This document shows positions 53,184 through 61,502 of a stretch of DNA of 64,000 nt, piece by piece. The translations under genes were made by a program, and so were the position numbers. The stretch's first letter is position 1. Each line of letters begins with the position of its first letter. The DNA is from Halarchaeum rubridurum (GTDB lineage: Archaea > Halobacteriota > Halobacteria > Halobacteriales > Halobacteriaceae). The stretch spans positions 248,001 through 312,000 of the forward strand of contig NZ_BMOO01000001.1 of the NCBI RefSeq assembly GCF_014647115.1. The letters are read 5' to 3'. The notes under the pieces are model-generated. The model saw nothing but the letters and a program-made list of their open reading frames with translations. It was not told the origin of the DNA and searched no databases.

Positions 53184-53231
53184 CGGGGCCGGCGGGCGAA
53201 GTCCGGGGGAGCGGAAAGCCGCGCGTCCCGG

Positions 53232-54740
53232 CTAGCGCGTGTGGACGACGGCGACGTCCGTCTCGATTTCGCGGGTGCGCTCGAACGCCGCGGGGACGCC
53301 GATGCGTGCGCCCCGGGAGGGTTCGCCGAGGACCACGAGGTCGTAGTGGGACTCGGTGCGCGCGAGGAACTCGCCGAGGGTGGCCCGGGAGACCCGGGTC
53401 TCGCAGCGTGCGTCCGTCGTCTCGGTGAGGTCGGCGAGCATGGACTCGGCGTCGCGCCGCGAGCGCTCGTCGCCGATGCAGGTGCAGACGCTGACGGTGC
53501 CGGCGCGGCCGGCGAGGCGCTCGGCGTAGTCGACCATCGCGTGCGCCATCGGGCCGGCGCCGCGGACGGGCACCATCACGCGCTTCCAGTCCGTGCGGTC
53601 GTGTTTGGCGTCGAAGGCGACGGCGTCGACGTCGCTGCGGAAGAGGTCGCGCACGAGGCGCGCGGGCGTCCCGTCGGCCTCGTGGTCGAGCGGCGTGGCG
53701 ACGAGGTCGCAGTTGGCGTCGCGCGCGACGTCGAGGAGCGTCCCGGCGGAGAGGTCGGGTTCGACGGAGACGACGACCTCGCAGGGGACGCCGACGCGGG
53801 TCTCGATGCGGGCGGCGCGGCGTTCGAGGTCGGCGGCGGCCTCGTCGGCGGCGCTGCGTTCGGCGAGCTCGCGGACGTCCGCGTCGTCGCCGACGTCGGG
53901 GTTCTCGGTCCCGAGGTCGACGTCGCCGCGTTCGTCGAGGATGCGGCGTTCGGCGGCGGCGATGGCCTCGTCGTCGACGACGTCGAGGAGGACGACCTTG
54001 CCGGCGTCGTGCGCGGCGGCGAGGCGCGCGCCGAACATCGCGGTCTGTGCGCCGCGGTCGTCGCGCACCGGCACGAGGACGTGGTCGTCGGCCTGCGTGG
54101 TCGAGTAGAGGTAGCGCGCGCGGCGCTCGTAGAACTCGCGGCGCCACACGACGAAGACGACGGCGATGAGGCTCGTCGAGAGCGCGACGGTGACGACGTA
54201 GACGACGGAGGTCGAGACGGCGATTCCGGCGACGTCGAGGAAGCGTCCGGGGTCGGTGAGGAGGACGAGGAGCGCCGTGGAGAACGCGCTCGGCTCCTCG
54301 AGGTCGAAGACCCACGTGAGGACGCCGGTGAGGAAGATGGCGAGCGCGGCGGCCCACGCGTGGACCTCCCAGAGGACGGCCCCGCTCCCGGTCGGGGCGG
54401 CGAGGAGCGCGGTGACCTCGATGGCGACCCACCCGCAGAAGGCCCCGAGGCTCAGGCCGCCGACGAACTTCCACGGGTTCGCGTACGTCCCCTCGGGGTG
54501 GGCGAACAGCGTGTACGTCCCGGAGGCCAGCGGCGGGAAGAGGAGGAAGGAGACGAGCTGGAGCTCGTTCGAGAGGAGCGTGACGAAGCCGATGAGGAGC
54601 GGGACGAAGACGAGGACGGAGGCGTGCGTGAGGTTGCTCGTCTCCGCGAGCCAGTGGCGCGCGTCGTTCGAGCGGCGGCGTTCGAGCGCGGCGGCGCGCC
54701 GCCGGACCGCACGGAGGCGTCGCCGCAGCGACTCGATCAT
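53232..54740 (-). CDS. HPP membrane domain fused to two Usp domains
   Basis: The protein has 502 residues. Residues 40-195 hold the HPP-type helices (LVFVPLLIGFVTLLSNELQL, LLFPPLASGTYTLFAHPEGT, FVGGLSLGAFCGWVAIEVTA, FSTALLVLLTDPGRFLDVAG). The cytosolic part has two Usp-like domains (HVLVPVRDDRGAQTAMFGAR and RVMVPVRGAGPMAHAMVDYA, the latter ending VLGEPSRGARIGVPAAFERT). The fusion joins the same two protein families that lie next to each other at 39241-40180. It may sense energy state at the membrane. It is convergent with the K+ channel, 48 bases away. Confidence 0.88.
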   Translation of the reverse strand: MIESLRRRLRAVRRRAAALERRRSNDARHWLAETSNLTHASVLVFVPLLIGFVTLLSNELQLVSFLLFPPLASGTYTLFAHPEGTYANPWKFVGGLSLGAFCGWVAIEVTALLAAPTGSGAVLWEVHAWAAALAIFLTGVLTWVFDLEEPSAFSTALLVLLTDPGRFLDVAGIAVSTSVVYVVTVALSTSLIAVVFVVWRREFYERRARYLYSTTQADDHVLVPVRDDRGAQTAMFGARLAAAHDAGKVVLLDVVDDEAIAAAERRILDERGDVDLGTENPDVGDDADVRELAERSAADEAAADLERRAARIETRVGVPCEVVVSVEPDLSAGTLLDVARDANCDLVATPLDHEADGTPARLVRDLFRSDVDAVAFDAKHDRTDWKRVMVPVRGAGPMAHAMVDYAERLAGRAGTVSVCTCIGDERSRRDAESMLADLTETTDARCETRVSRATLGEFLARTESHYDLVVLGEPSRGARIGVPAAFERTREIETDVAVVHTR

Positions 54741-54823
54741 GTGACGTGCGGACGGACCCGGTCGGTTTTGCTCTTTCGTCTATCGGACGGACGCCGAGCG
54801 CGGTGACGGACGCGAACGGCGAC

Positions 54824-55552
54824 TCAGGCGAGTTCCGTCGTCGCGTCGAGCGCGATGCGGATGGCGCGGGCGACGTTGTTCTTCGCCTTCTCGGGGAGTT
54901 CCGACTCGGAGTCGGCGCCCTTCTGGGTGCCCTCGACGAGGTTGCCGTCGGCGGTGCAGATGGCGCCGGCGCGCAGGCCGCGGCGGCGCGCGAGCGAGAA
55001 GAGCGTCGCGGCCTCCATCTCGACGGCGAGGAGGCCGGCGTCGTTCCACGACTCGACGTAGTCCTCCGTCTCGTTGTAGAAGGCGTCGTCGCTGACGAGG
55101 GGGCCGACGTGGACGTCCTCGTTTCGGGCCTCGGCGGCGTCGACGAGCGCGGAGAGCGCGTCGTAGTCGGGGACGGCGGGTATCTCCGCGGCCTCGTAGC
55201 GCTTCGTCGTCCCCTCCTCTTTGGCCGCGCCGGTGGCGACGATCATGTCGCCGATTTCGATGTCGGACTGGAGCGCGCCGGTGGTGCCGACGCGGAGGAA
55301 CGTCTCGACGCCGACGTTCGCCAGTTCCTCGACGGCGATGGCGGTGCTCGGACCGCCGATTCCCGTGGAGCATATCGTGAGGTCGACGCCCTCGTAGGTG
55401 GCGTTGACGAGCGTGTACTCGCGGTTCGACGACACCTCGACGGGGTCGTCGCAGTGGTCGGCGATGCGCTGAACGCGCCCGGGGTCGCCGGGGACGAGCG
55501 CGATATCGTTCACGTCGCCCTGCTCGACGAGGAGGTGGGGTTGCTTGGCCAT
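54824..55552 (-). CDS. Uridine phosphorylase-family nucleoside phosphorylase
   Basis: This enzyme splits nucleosides with phosphate in salvage. The 242-residue protein has ALVPGDPGRVQRIADHCDDP (phosphate loop), NREYTLVNATYEGVDLTICS, STGIGGPSTAIAVEELANVG, FLRVGTTGALQ and the base/ribose motif AVEMEAATLFSLARR. It fits the PNP/UDP family 1; uridine is the likeliest substrate but adenosine or others are possible. The ATG at 55552 begins at the conserved N-terminus. Confidence 0.92.
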   Translation of the reverse strand: MAKQPHLLVEQGDVNDIALVPGDPGRVQRIADHCDDPVEVSSNREYTLVNATYEGVDLTICSTGIGGPSTAIAVEELANVGVETFLRVGTTGALQSDIEIGDMIVATGAAKEEGTTKRYEAAEIPAVPDYDALSALVDAAEARNEDVHVGPLVSDDAFYNETEDYVESWNDAGLLAVEMEAATLFSLARRRGLRAGAICTADGNLVEGTQKGADSESELPEKAKNNVARAIRIALDATTELA

Positions 55553-55598
55553 ACGGGAGTCGTCGCGCGAGGGCGGCAAAAAGCGTGCGGACCGCGGG

Positions 55599-56408
55599 TC
55601 AGGGCGTCGCCACGGTGAAGAGGAGGAGGTTGTGCGCGCCGGGGCCGAGACCGACGGCGGCGACGAGCGCGAGCAGGAGGAAGCCCTCCGTCGGGGCCTC
55701 CCGGACGTAGTCGGCGAGGAGGACGACGACGGCGACGGCGACGACGAGTTTGACGACGATGAACAGCCAGCCGACGCCGAGGACGGGTGCCGTGGGGAGG
55801 CCGGCGGCGAACTCCATCACGAGGCGGGAGAGCGGGGTCTGCTCGCCGAAGCCGAGGACGTCGACGCCGACGGCGGTCGTGGCGGCGTCGAGCGCGTGGC
55901 CGAAGATGACGAGCGCGCCCGCGCCGTCGACGGTGCGCGCGTCGGCGAGGCGGAGGCGGCGGAGGCCGACCCAGCAGACGGAGCCGAGGAAGACGGCCAT
56001 GAGGAGTGCGAACAGGGGCCAGAGCGGCGCGAGCGAGTCGTGCGCCGTGCCGTAGCGGACGGCGAGCGCGACGGGGACGGAGAGCGCGAGGAGGCCGACG
56101 CCGGCGAGCACGCGCTTCGGCGAATCGGTTCGGCGCGCGCCGAGCCAGACGGCGACGGCGACGACGAACGTGGAGCCGTAGACGGCGGGCGCGGACGCGA
56201 ACGGCGTCACCGCGGCGGGGAGGAGGCGGAGTTGGTGACAGACGTAGGCGGCGGAGCCGAGGGCCATCCAGGGCGCGAAGGAGAGGACCGTCCGGTCGGT
56301 GAGCGGCGGGCGCTCGCGGGCGAGGGCGAACGCGGCGACGAGCACGCCGACGAGCAGGACGGCGAGCGCGGGCAGCGGCGGCACCGTGAAGCCGGACGGG
56401 AGCACCAT
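55599..56408 (-). CDS. DUF63-family polytopic membrane protein
   Basis: The 269-residue archaeal membrane protein has about seven helices. The conserved-looking parts include MALGSAAYVCHQLRLLPAAV, IFGHALDAATTAVGVDVLGF and SRLVMEFAAGL. The His-Asp pair in GHALDAATT, inside a membrane helix, is a family hallmark. The function is unknown. It is followed after 46 bases by the nucleoside phosphorylase gene and may be co-transcribed. Confidence 0.85.
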   Translation of the reverse strand: MVLPSGFTVPPLPALAVLLVGVLVAAFALARERPPLTDRTVLSFAPWMALGSAAYVCHQLRLLPAAVTPFASAPAVYGSTFVVAVAVWLGARRTDSPKRVLAGVGLLALSVPVALAVRYGTAHDSLAPLWPLFALLMAVFLGSVCWVGLRRLRLADARTVDGAGALVIFGHALDAATTAVGVDVLGFGEQTPLSRLVMEFAAGLPTAPVLGVGWLFIVVKLVVAVAVVVLLADYVREAPTEGFLLLALVAAVGLGPGAHNLLLFTVATP

Positions 56409-56550
56409 AGTCGTAGCCCGAGGGTGCCGGGAGTGAAAGCGTTACCATCCGGGGTGCGACGCGTGCCGGCGGGGGACGCGCCGGGTCGCGTCGAGCGCGC
56501 GCCGCCCGAAGCGCGGGGCTTTTGGCCGTCCCACGCGAAACGCGGACGAG

Positions 56551-57804
56551 ATGGCCCGGTACCACATCGAGACCTACGGGTGCACGTCGAATCGCGGCGA
56601 GAGCCGCGAGATCGAGCGACGGCTCCGCGACGCCGGCCACCGGAAAGTCGAGGGAGCCGGGGCGGCGGACGTCGCCATCCTCAACACCTGTACGGTCGTG
56701 GAGAAGACGGAGCGCAACATGCTCCGCCGGGCGGAGGAGCTCAGCGAGGAGACCGCGGACCTCTACGTGACGGGCTGCATGGCGCTCGCGCAGGGCGGCG
56801 AGTTCGAGAGCGCGGACGTCGACGCCGAGGTGCTCCACTGGGACGAGGTGCCGGAGGCGATCACGAACGGCGAGTGTCCGACGCCGACGCCGGACGCCGA
56901 GCCGATACTCGACGGCGTCATCGGCATCCTCCCCATCGCGCGGGGCTGCATGAGCAACTGCTCGTACTGCATCACGAAGCACGCGACGGGGCGCGTCGAT
57001 TCGCCGCCGGTCTCCGAGAACGTCGAGAAGGCCCGCGCGCTCGTCCACGCCGGCGCGACGGAGATACGCATCACCGGCCAGGACACGGGCGTCTACGGCT
57101 GGGACGACGGCGAGCGCAAGCTCCCCGAGCTCCTGGAGCGAATCTGCACGGAGATAGAGGGCGACTTCCGCGTCCGCGTCGGGATGGCGAACCCCGGCGG
57201 CGTCCACGGCATTCGCGAGGAGCTCGCGGAGGTGTTCGCCGAACACGAGAAACTCTACAACTTCCTGCACGCGCCCGTCCAGTCCGGGAGCGACGACGTG
57301 CTCGAACACATGCGCCGGCAACACCGCGTCGAGCAGTACGTCGAGATCGTCGAGACGTTCGACGACCACCTCGACGAGTGGACGCTCGCCACGGACTTCA
57401 TCGTCGGCTACCCCACGGAGACCGACGCCGACCACGAGATGTCGATGGCGCTCCTCCGCGAGACGCGCCCCGAGAAGATCAACGTCACGCGCTTCTCGAA
57501 GCGCCCCGGGACGGACGCCGCGGACCTGAAGGGCCTCGGCGGGACGCTGAAGAAGGAGCGCTCGAAGGCGATGAGCGAACTGAAGCGCGAGGTCGTCGGC
57601 GACGCCTACGAGGCGATGGTCGGCGAGGAGCGCGACGTCCTCGTGACCGAGCACGGGACGGGCGACTCCGTGAAGTGTTACGACGAGGCCTACCGCCAGA
57701 TCGTCGTGCAGAACGCCGACGAGCACGGCCTCGAACCGGGCGACTTCGCCACGGTGACCGTGACGGGCCACCAGACGATGTACGCGTTCGGCGAACCCGT
57801 CTAA
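56551..57804 (+). CDS. tRNA t6A37 methylthiotransferase (MtaB/CDKAL1 type)
   Basis: This is a radical-SAM enzyme that adds a methylthio group to t6A at position 37 of tRNAs that read A-starting codons. The protein has 417 residues. The N-terminal MTTase domain carries Cys11 (TYGCTSNRGES), Cys47 (NTCTVVEKTE) and Cys76 (VTGCMA), which hold an auxiliary Fe-S cluster. The radical SAM motif is CMSNCSYC (Cys133/137/140). HAPVQSGSDDVLEHMRRQH follows. The C-terminal TRAM domain (about 360-417) binds tRNA. It starts 142 bases from the divergent DUF63 gene. Confidence 0.94.
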   Translation: MARYHIETYGCTSNRGESREIERRLRDAGHRKVEGAGAADVAILNTCTVVEKTERNMLRRAEELSEETADLYVTGCMALAQGGEFESADVDAEVLHWDEVPEAITNGECPTPTPDAEPILDGVIGILPIARGCMSNCSYCITKHATGRVDSPPVSENVEKARALVHAGATEIRITGQDTGVYGWDDGERKLPELLERICTEIEGDFRVRVGMANPGGVHGIREELAEVFAEHEKLYNFLHAPVQSGSDDVLEHMRRQHRVEQYVEIVETFDDHLDEWTLATDFIVGYPTETDADHEMSMALLRETRPEKINVTRFSKRPGTDAADLKGLGGTLKKERSKAMSELKREVVGDAYEAMVGEERDVLVTEHGTGDSVKCYDEAYRQIVVQNADEHGLEPGDFATVTVTGHQTMYAFGEPV

Positions 57805-57813
57805 GGGTAGGGG

Positions 57814-58731
57814 TTATCGGCGGCCGCCGAGCAGGCGGTCGGCGTCGCGGTCCTCCTTCCACTCGCCCATCTCCTTGGGGTCGACGTGGACGAAGACGTC
57901 GTCGACCTCGGGCATCGCGCGGATGTCGCGGACGACCGCGGACTCGATCTCGTGGGCCTCGAAGAGCGTGAGGTTCCCCTCGACCTCGATGTGGAGGCTG
58001 ACGTCGACCTCGGGGCCGACGTAGTGGGCGACGACGTCGTGTGCGCCCCGGACGCGGTCGTGGGCGAGGGCGCGTTCGAGGATCTCGCGGCGCAGGTCCT
58101 CGGGCGGGGCGGCGCCGACGAGGTAGTTGACGTTGTCGCGGACGATCTCGTAGCCCGTGTAGAGGATGCCGAGCGAGACGAGGCCGGCGGCGACCGGGTC
58201 GAGGAGGGGGTAGCCGGCGGCGGCACCCGCGACGCCGACGAGCGCCGCGGCCGCGGTGAGGATGTCGTTTCGGTTGTCGAGCGCGGCGGCGACGAGCGCC
58301 GGGGAGTCGTGGCGTTCGCCGACGCGCCGGCAGTACCGGTAGAGGCCGTACTTGGCGACGGCGGAGGCGAGGAGGACCGCGACGCCGGCCACGCCCGCAG
58401 AGCCGCCGGACGCGCCGGTGAGGACGGCGGTCGTCGCGTTGTAGAGGACGGTGACGCCCGCGGCGAAAACCCCCACGGCGACGAACAGCGAGACGAACGG
58501 CTCGATGCGCTCGTGGCCGTGCGGGTGCTCGAAGTCCGCGGGCCGAGTCGTGAGGTAGAGGCCGCCGAGGACGACGAGGCTGTAGAGGGCGTCCGCCCCG
58601 CTGTTGACCGCCTCGGAACCGACGGCGAGGCTCCCCGTGTACCACCAGACGCCGCCCTTGGCGAGCAGGAGGGCGACGTTCGCGGCGAGCACGACGACGC
58701 CGGCGCGCCGCATCGCGGTCTTCCGGTCCAT
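57814..58731 (-). CDS. Cation diffusion facilitator transporter
   Basis: The 305-residue CDF protein has six helices and exports divalent metal by proton exchange. Family motifs are GSEAVNSGADALYSLVVLGG (TM2 metal residues), FEHPHGHERIEPFVSLFVAV (loop signature) and ALDNRNDILTAAAALVGVAG (TM5). The C-terminal cytosolic domain (about 205-305) has the ferredoxin-like fold with HIEVEGNLTLFEAHEIESAV. Zn, Mn or Fe is possible. Its stop faces the methylthiotransferase gene, 9 bases away. Confidence 0.93.
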   Translation of the reverse strand: MDRKTAMRRAGVVVLAANVALLLAKGGVWWYTGSLAVGSEAVNSGADALYSLVVLGGLYLTTRPADFEHPHGHERIEPFVSLFVAVGVFAAGVTVLYNATTAVLTGASGGSAGVAGVAVLLASAVAKYGLYRYCRRVGERHDSPALVAAALDNRNDILTAAAALVGVAGAAAGYPLLDPVAAGLVSLGILYTGYEIVRDNVNYLVGAAPPEDLRREILERALAHDRVRGAHDVVAHYVGPEVDVSLHIEVEGNLTLFEAHEIESAVVRDIRAMPEVDDVFVHVDPKEMGEWKEDRDADRLLGGRR

Positions 58732-58779
58732 CCGTCGGGGGTTGCGCGTCGCCGAGTAAGTGCGTTGCGAAAGTTCGAC

Positions 58780-59328
58780 TCAGTCGAAATCGAGGACGAC
58801 CGCGGCGTCTTCGCCCTCGACGCGTGCGTCGGGCTGGGCGGCGAACGCCTCGTGGAGCGCGTCGTACGTCTCCGCGAGGCCCTCGACGACGACCTTCGTG
58901 TCGGAGACGACGGGCATGAAGTTCGTGTCGCCGTCGTAGCGCGGGACGACGTGCGTGTGGAGGTGGTCGTCGATGCTCCCGCCGGCCGGCCCGCCGCCGA
59001 GGTTCAGCCCGGCGTTGTAGGCGTGGGGCTCGAAGGCGGCGTCGAGGGCGTCGAAGGCGCGCTGTTTCAGGCGAGCGTGGTCGAGGAGGACCGCGTCGTC
59101 GAGCGCCGCGTAGTCGCCGCCGTGGACGCGCGGGATGACCATCAGGTGCCCGGGGTTGTACGGCGCGTTGTTCAGGAGGACGAAGGCGTGCTCGCTCTCC
59201 GCGACGACGAGGTTCTCGCGGGCGTCCGCGCGCTCGGGGAGTTCGCAGAAGACGCACTCCTCGACGCCGGGGTTCTTGTCGTCGCGTTTCACCCACTCGA
59301 TGCGCCACGGGGCGAACACCTGGTCCAT
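58780..59328 (-). CDS. HIT-family hydrolase (Ap4A-type)
   Basis: The 182-residue protein has an N-terminal Cys-x2-Cys (EECVFCELP), NPGHLMVIPRVHGGD and the histidine triad DDHLHTHVVPRY (His-x-His-x-His). HIT proteins of this length cleave dinucleoside polyphosphates or AMP-lysine-like bonds. It starts MDQVFAPWRIEWVKRDDKNP, characteristic of the Ap4A-phosphorylase-like group. The 48-base gap to the CDF gene suggests they might be co-transcribed. Confidence 0.9.
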   Translation of the reverse strand: MDQVFAPWRIEWVKRDDKNPGVEECVFCELPERADARENLVVAESEHAFVLLNNAPYNPGHLMVIPRVHGGDYAALDDAVLLDHARLKQRAFDALDAAFEPHAYNAGLNLGGGPAGGSIDDHLHTHVVPRYDGDTNFMPVVSDTKVVVEGLAETYDALHEAFAAQPDARVEGEDAAVVLDFD

Positions 59329-59466
59329 ACGGGGACGCTCGGCGGGCCACCGGAGGTAGTTTTCGGAAGCGCGAGAGTGGCACGATGCGGGGCGGTTACA
59401 CGCGCTGAACAGAGAGGAGGGGGTTTTTGTGTACGTAGTGAGTCGTGAACAACGAGGGTGGTTCCG

Positions 59467-59667
59467 ATGGCAAGCAAAACACCTCGTTCCGATGGTATGG
59501 CGGAATCGTGCGGAAACTGCGGCAAGGAGACGCCTCACGCTGTCTCCGTCGAACTCAAGACTGAGTCCGACAAAGAAGAGAACGCCGAGTTCTCGCGCGA
59601 ACCGTACCGCGTCGCGAAGTGTCGCGTCTGCGGTACGAAGACGTCTACCCGGATGAACAACGCGTAA
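59467..59667 (+). CDS. Small zinc-ribbon protein (about 66 aa or less)
   Basis: Two Cys knuckles, ESCGNCGKETPH and AKCRVCGTKTSTR, flank a beta-rich middle (SVELKTESDKEENAEFSREP), giving a zinc ribbon that may bind RNA or protein. Three in-frame ATGs exist at 59458, 59467 and 59497. The last (MAESCGNCGKETPHAVS, 56 aa) fits the compact family form, so the start is uncertain. It is the haloarchaeal family sometimes labelled DUF7835 (from memory). Confidence 0.8.
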   Translation: MASKTPRSDGMAESCGNCGKETPHAVSVELKTESDKEENAEFSREPYRVAKCRVCGTKTSTRMNNA

Positions 59668-59755
59668 AACGACGCGACGATCCGTCGTCGATCCCCCTCA
59701 TAATTTATCGACGACGTCAGCGATTCCCCCCTTTCGTTCGACCGACCAGCAGCGC

Positions 59756-60652
59756 TTAGCGTTCGGTCGTAATCTCGTAGCCGTCCTCGGTGACGATGAC
59801 CGTGTGTTCGGCCTGCGAGACGAGTTCGCCGTCCGACTCCTTGAGCACCGGGTACGAGCGGAGGACGCCCTGCGTCTCCAGACGCTGAACGGCCATGTCC
59901 GCGCGTCGCGTGTCGAGCCACCGCTTTGCGAACGGGAGTTCCTGGTACTCCTCGCGGACCGTCTCCAGGACCTCGCGGGCCCCCCGGTTGCGCACCGAGC
60001 GGTCGTCGACGAGCGAGTAGATTTCCGTCTTCGACCCCTCGGTGACCTTCCCGGAGCCCGTCGTGGCGAACGGCTCGATGGCGAGGACGTCGCCGGCTTC
60101 GAGGACGGTGCCCCGATCGGTCCCGCGGTTCGGCACGCTCGGGTCCGTGTGCGCGTCCCACCGTTCGAGGCCGTGTCCGGAGAGGTTCACGATTGGCTGG
60201 TAGCCGTAGGCCTCGACGACGTCCGCGACCTCCGCGCCGATTTCGCCCGTGTGCGCGCCCGCCGCCACGACGTCGAGACCGGCGTCGAGCGCCTCCTCCG
60301 CGGCCTCCTTCAGCTCGGGATTCCCGGAGAGGTCGACGGTGCGCGCGGCGTCCGCGATGTAGCCGTCGACGTGGACGCCGACGTCGAGGCAGACCATCTC
60401 CTCGCCGAACGTCGTCTCGTCGTCGCCGTGGGGCGAGGCGTGACTCGCCTCCTCGTCGACGCTGATGTTCACGGGGAACGCGGGCTTCCCGCCGAGTTCC
60501 TCGATGCGCGCTTCCGCGAACTCCGCGACGTCGAGTTGGCTCGCGCCGACCTCGACGCGCGCTTCCGCCTCGTCGAGCACCTGCGCGAGGATCGCGCCCG
60601 CCTCGTGGTACGTCTCGTACGCCTCGCTTCCGAGTTCGACGGTGTCCGTCAT
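59756..60652 (-). CDS. map: Methionine aminopeptidase (type II)
   Basis: It removes the initiator Met from nascent proteins. The 298-residue protein has metal ligands in CLDVGVHVDGYIADAARTVD (Asp-x10-Asp type), His in VNLSGHGLERWD, Glu in LAIEPFATTGSG and Glu in QAEHTVIVTEDGYEI. The inserted helical segment near residues 190-230 is the mark of the archaeal/eukaryotic type II form. The start ATG 60652 is supported by the family N-terminus (VELGSEAYETYHEAGAILAQ). Confidence 0.96.
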   Translation of the reverse strand: MTDTVELGSEAYETYHEAGAILAQVLDEAEARVEVGASQLDVAEFAEARIEELGGKPAFPVNISVDEEASHASPHGDDETTFGEEMVCLDVGVHVDGYIADAARTVDLSGNPELKEAAEEALDAGLDVVAAGAHTGEIGAEVADVVEAYGYQPIVNLSGHGLERWDAHTDPSVPNRGTDRGTVLEAGDVLAIEPFATTGSGKVTEGSKTEIYSLVDDRSVRNRGAREVLETVREEYQELPFAKRWLDTRRADMAVQRLETQGVLRSYPVLKESDGELVSQAEHTVIVTEDGYEITTER

Positions 60653-60793
60653 GCCTCGGAGTTGGCGGCCCCCCGAGAAAGGGATTGTGACCCGCCGCGG
60701 ATGCGTCCGTACACCTATATACCGGTCTAGTTACCTATTAGCAACCGCTTAACGGGGTCGAGGCGATACGTCGGATACCGACCGGGGACACAC
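60653..60793. promoter_or_regulatory. Divergent promoter region map / metallophosphoesterase
   Basis: It holds CTATATA at 60715-60721 and a second T/A-rich stretch (TTACCTATTAGC, 60731-60742) before the metallophosphoesterase. On the minus strand CCCTTTCTC near 60682 is about 30 bases before the map ATG. This is enough for two divergent promoters. Confidence 0.5.
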
Positions 60794-61480
60794 ATGCACG
60801 CGCCACCACAGTTCGGCGACCGCGTGGAACCGCACCACCAGCGCCTCTCCTTCGACGACGACGCGGACGTCTACGTCGTCGGGGACGTCCACGGGAGCCG
60901 CGAGGCCCTCGACCACCTCCTCGACGCGCTCGCCCTCGGACCCCGCGACCGCGTCGTCTTCGTCGGCGACCTCGTCCGAAAGGGGCCGGACAGTCCCGGC
61001 GTGATCGACCGCGTGCGCACCGACGACCGGCTCGTGAGCGTGCGCGGGAACAACGAGCAGAAGGTCGTCCGCGGCGAGAAGGACCCCGACTGGCTCCGCG
61101 CGGGCGACCGTGACTATCTCGCGTCGCTCCCGGTGGCGATCTCCTTCGCGGACGCGCTCGTCGTCCACGGCGGCGTCGACCCCGAGCGCCCGCTCGCCGA
61201 TCACGGCGTCGAGGAGCTGTTGACGATGCGCGCACCCCACGGCGACGGCTACGACGGCCCCTTCTGGTACGACGACTACGACGGTCCCCACCGGGTCTTC
61301 TTCGGCCACACCGTCCACGCGGAGCCCGTCGTCCGCCCGCACGCGGTCGGCCTCGACACCGGCTGCGTCTACGGCGGCGCGCTCACCGCCTACGACTACC
61401 GGACCGATCGGTTCGTCGCGGTCGACCCGGAGACGACCCACGAGGAGCGCAGCGAGTCGAAGATCGTCACCCCGGCCTGA
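60794..61480 (+). CDS. Calcineurin-like metallophosphoesterase (PrpE/ApaH-like, variant motifs)
   Basis: The 228-residue protein has VVGDVHGSREALDHLLDALA (first metal Asp/His). GDLVRKGPDS stands where related phosphatases have GDLVDRGPDS. RGNNEQK replaces GNHE, so the catalytic His is Asn. Later His residues in VVHGGVDPERP and FFGHTVHAEPV are present. Related enzymes hydrolyse Ap4A or phosphoproteins. Loss of the catalytic His suggests altered or low activity. It is 22 bases upstream of ppk and in the same operon, so a role linked to polyphosphate or nucleotides is likely. Confidence 0.85.
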   Translation: MHAPPQFGDRVEPHHQRLSFDDDADVYVVGDVHGSREALDHLLDALALGPRDRVVFVGDLVRKGPDSPGVIDRVRTDDRLVSVRGNNEQKVVRGEKDPDWLRAGDRDYLASLPVAISFADALVVHGGVDPERPLADHGVEELLTMRAPHGDGYDGPFWYDDYDGPHRVFFGHTVHAEPVVRPHAVGLDTGCVYGGALTAYDYRTDRFVAVDPETTHEERSESKIVTPA

Positions 61481-61502
61481 GACGCCACAGTCCACGAGAC
61501 GC

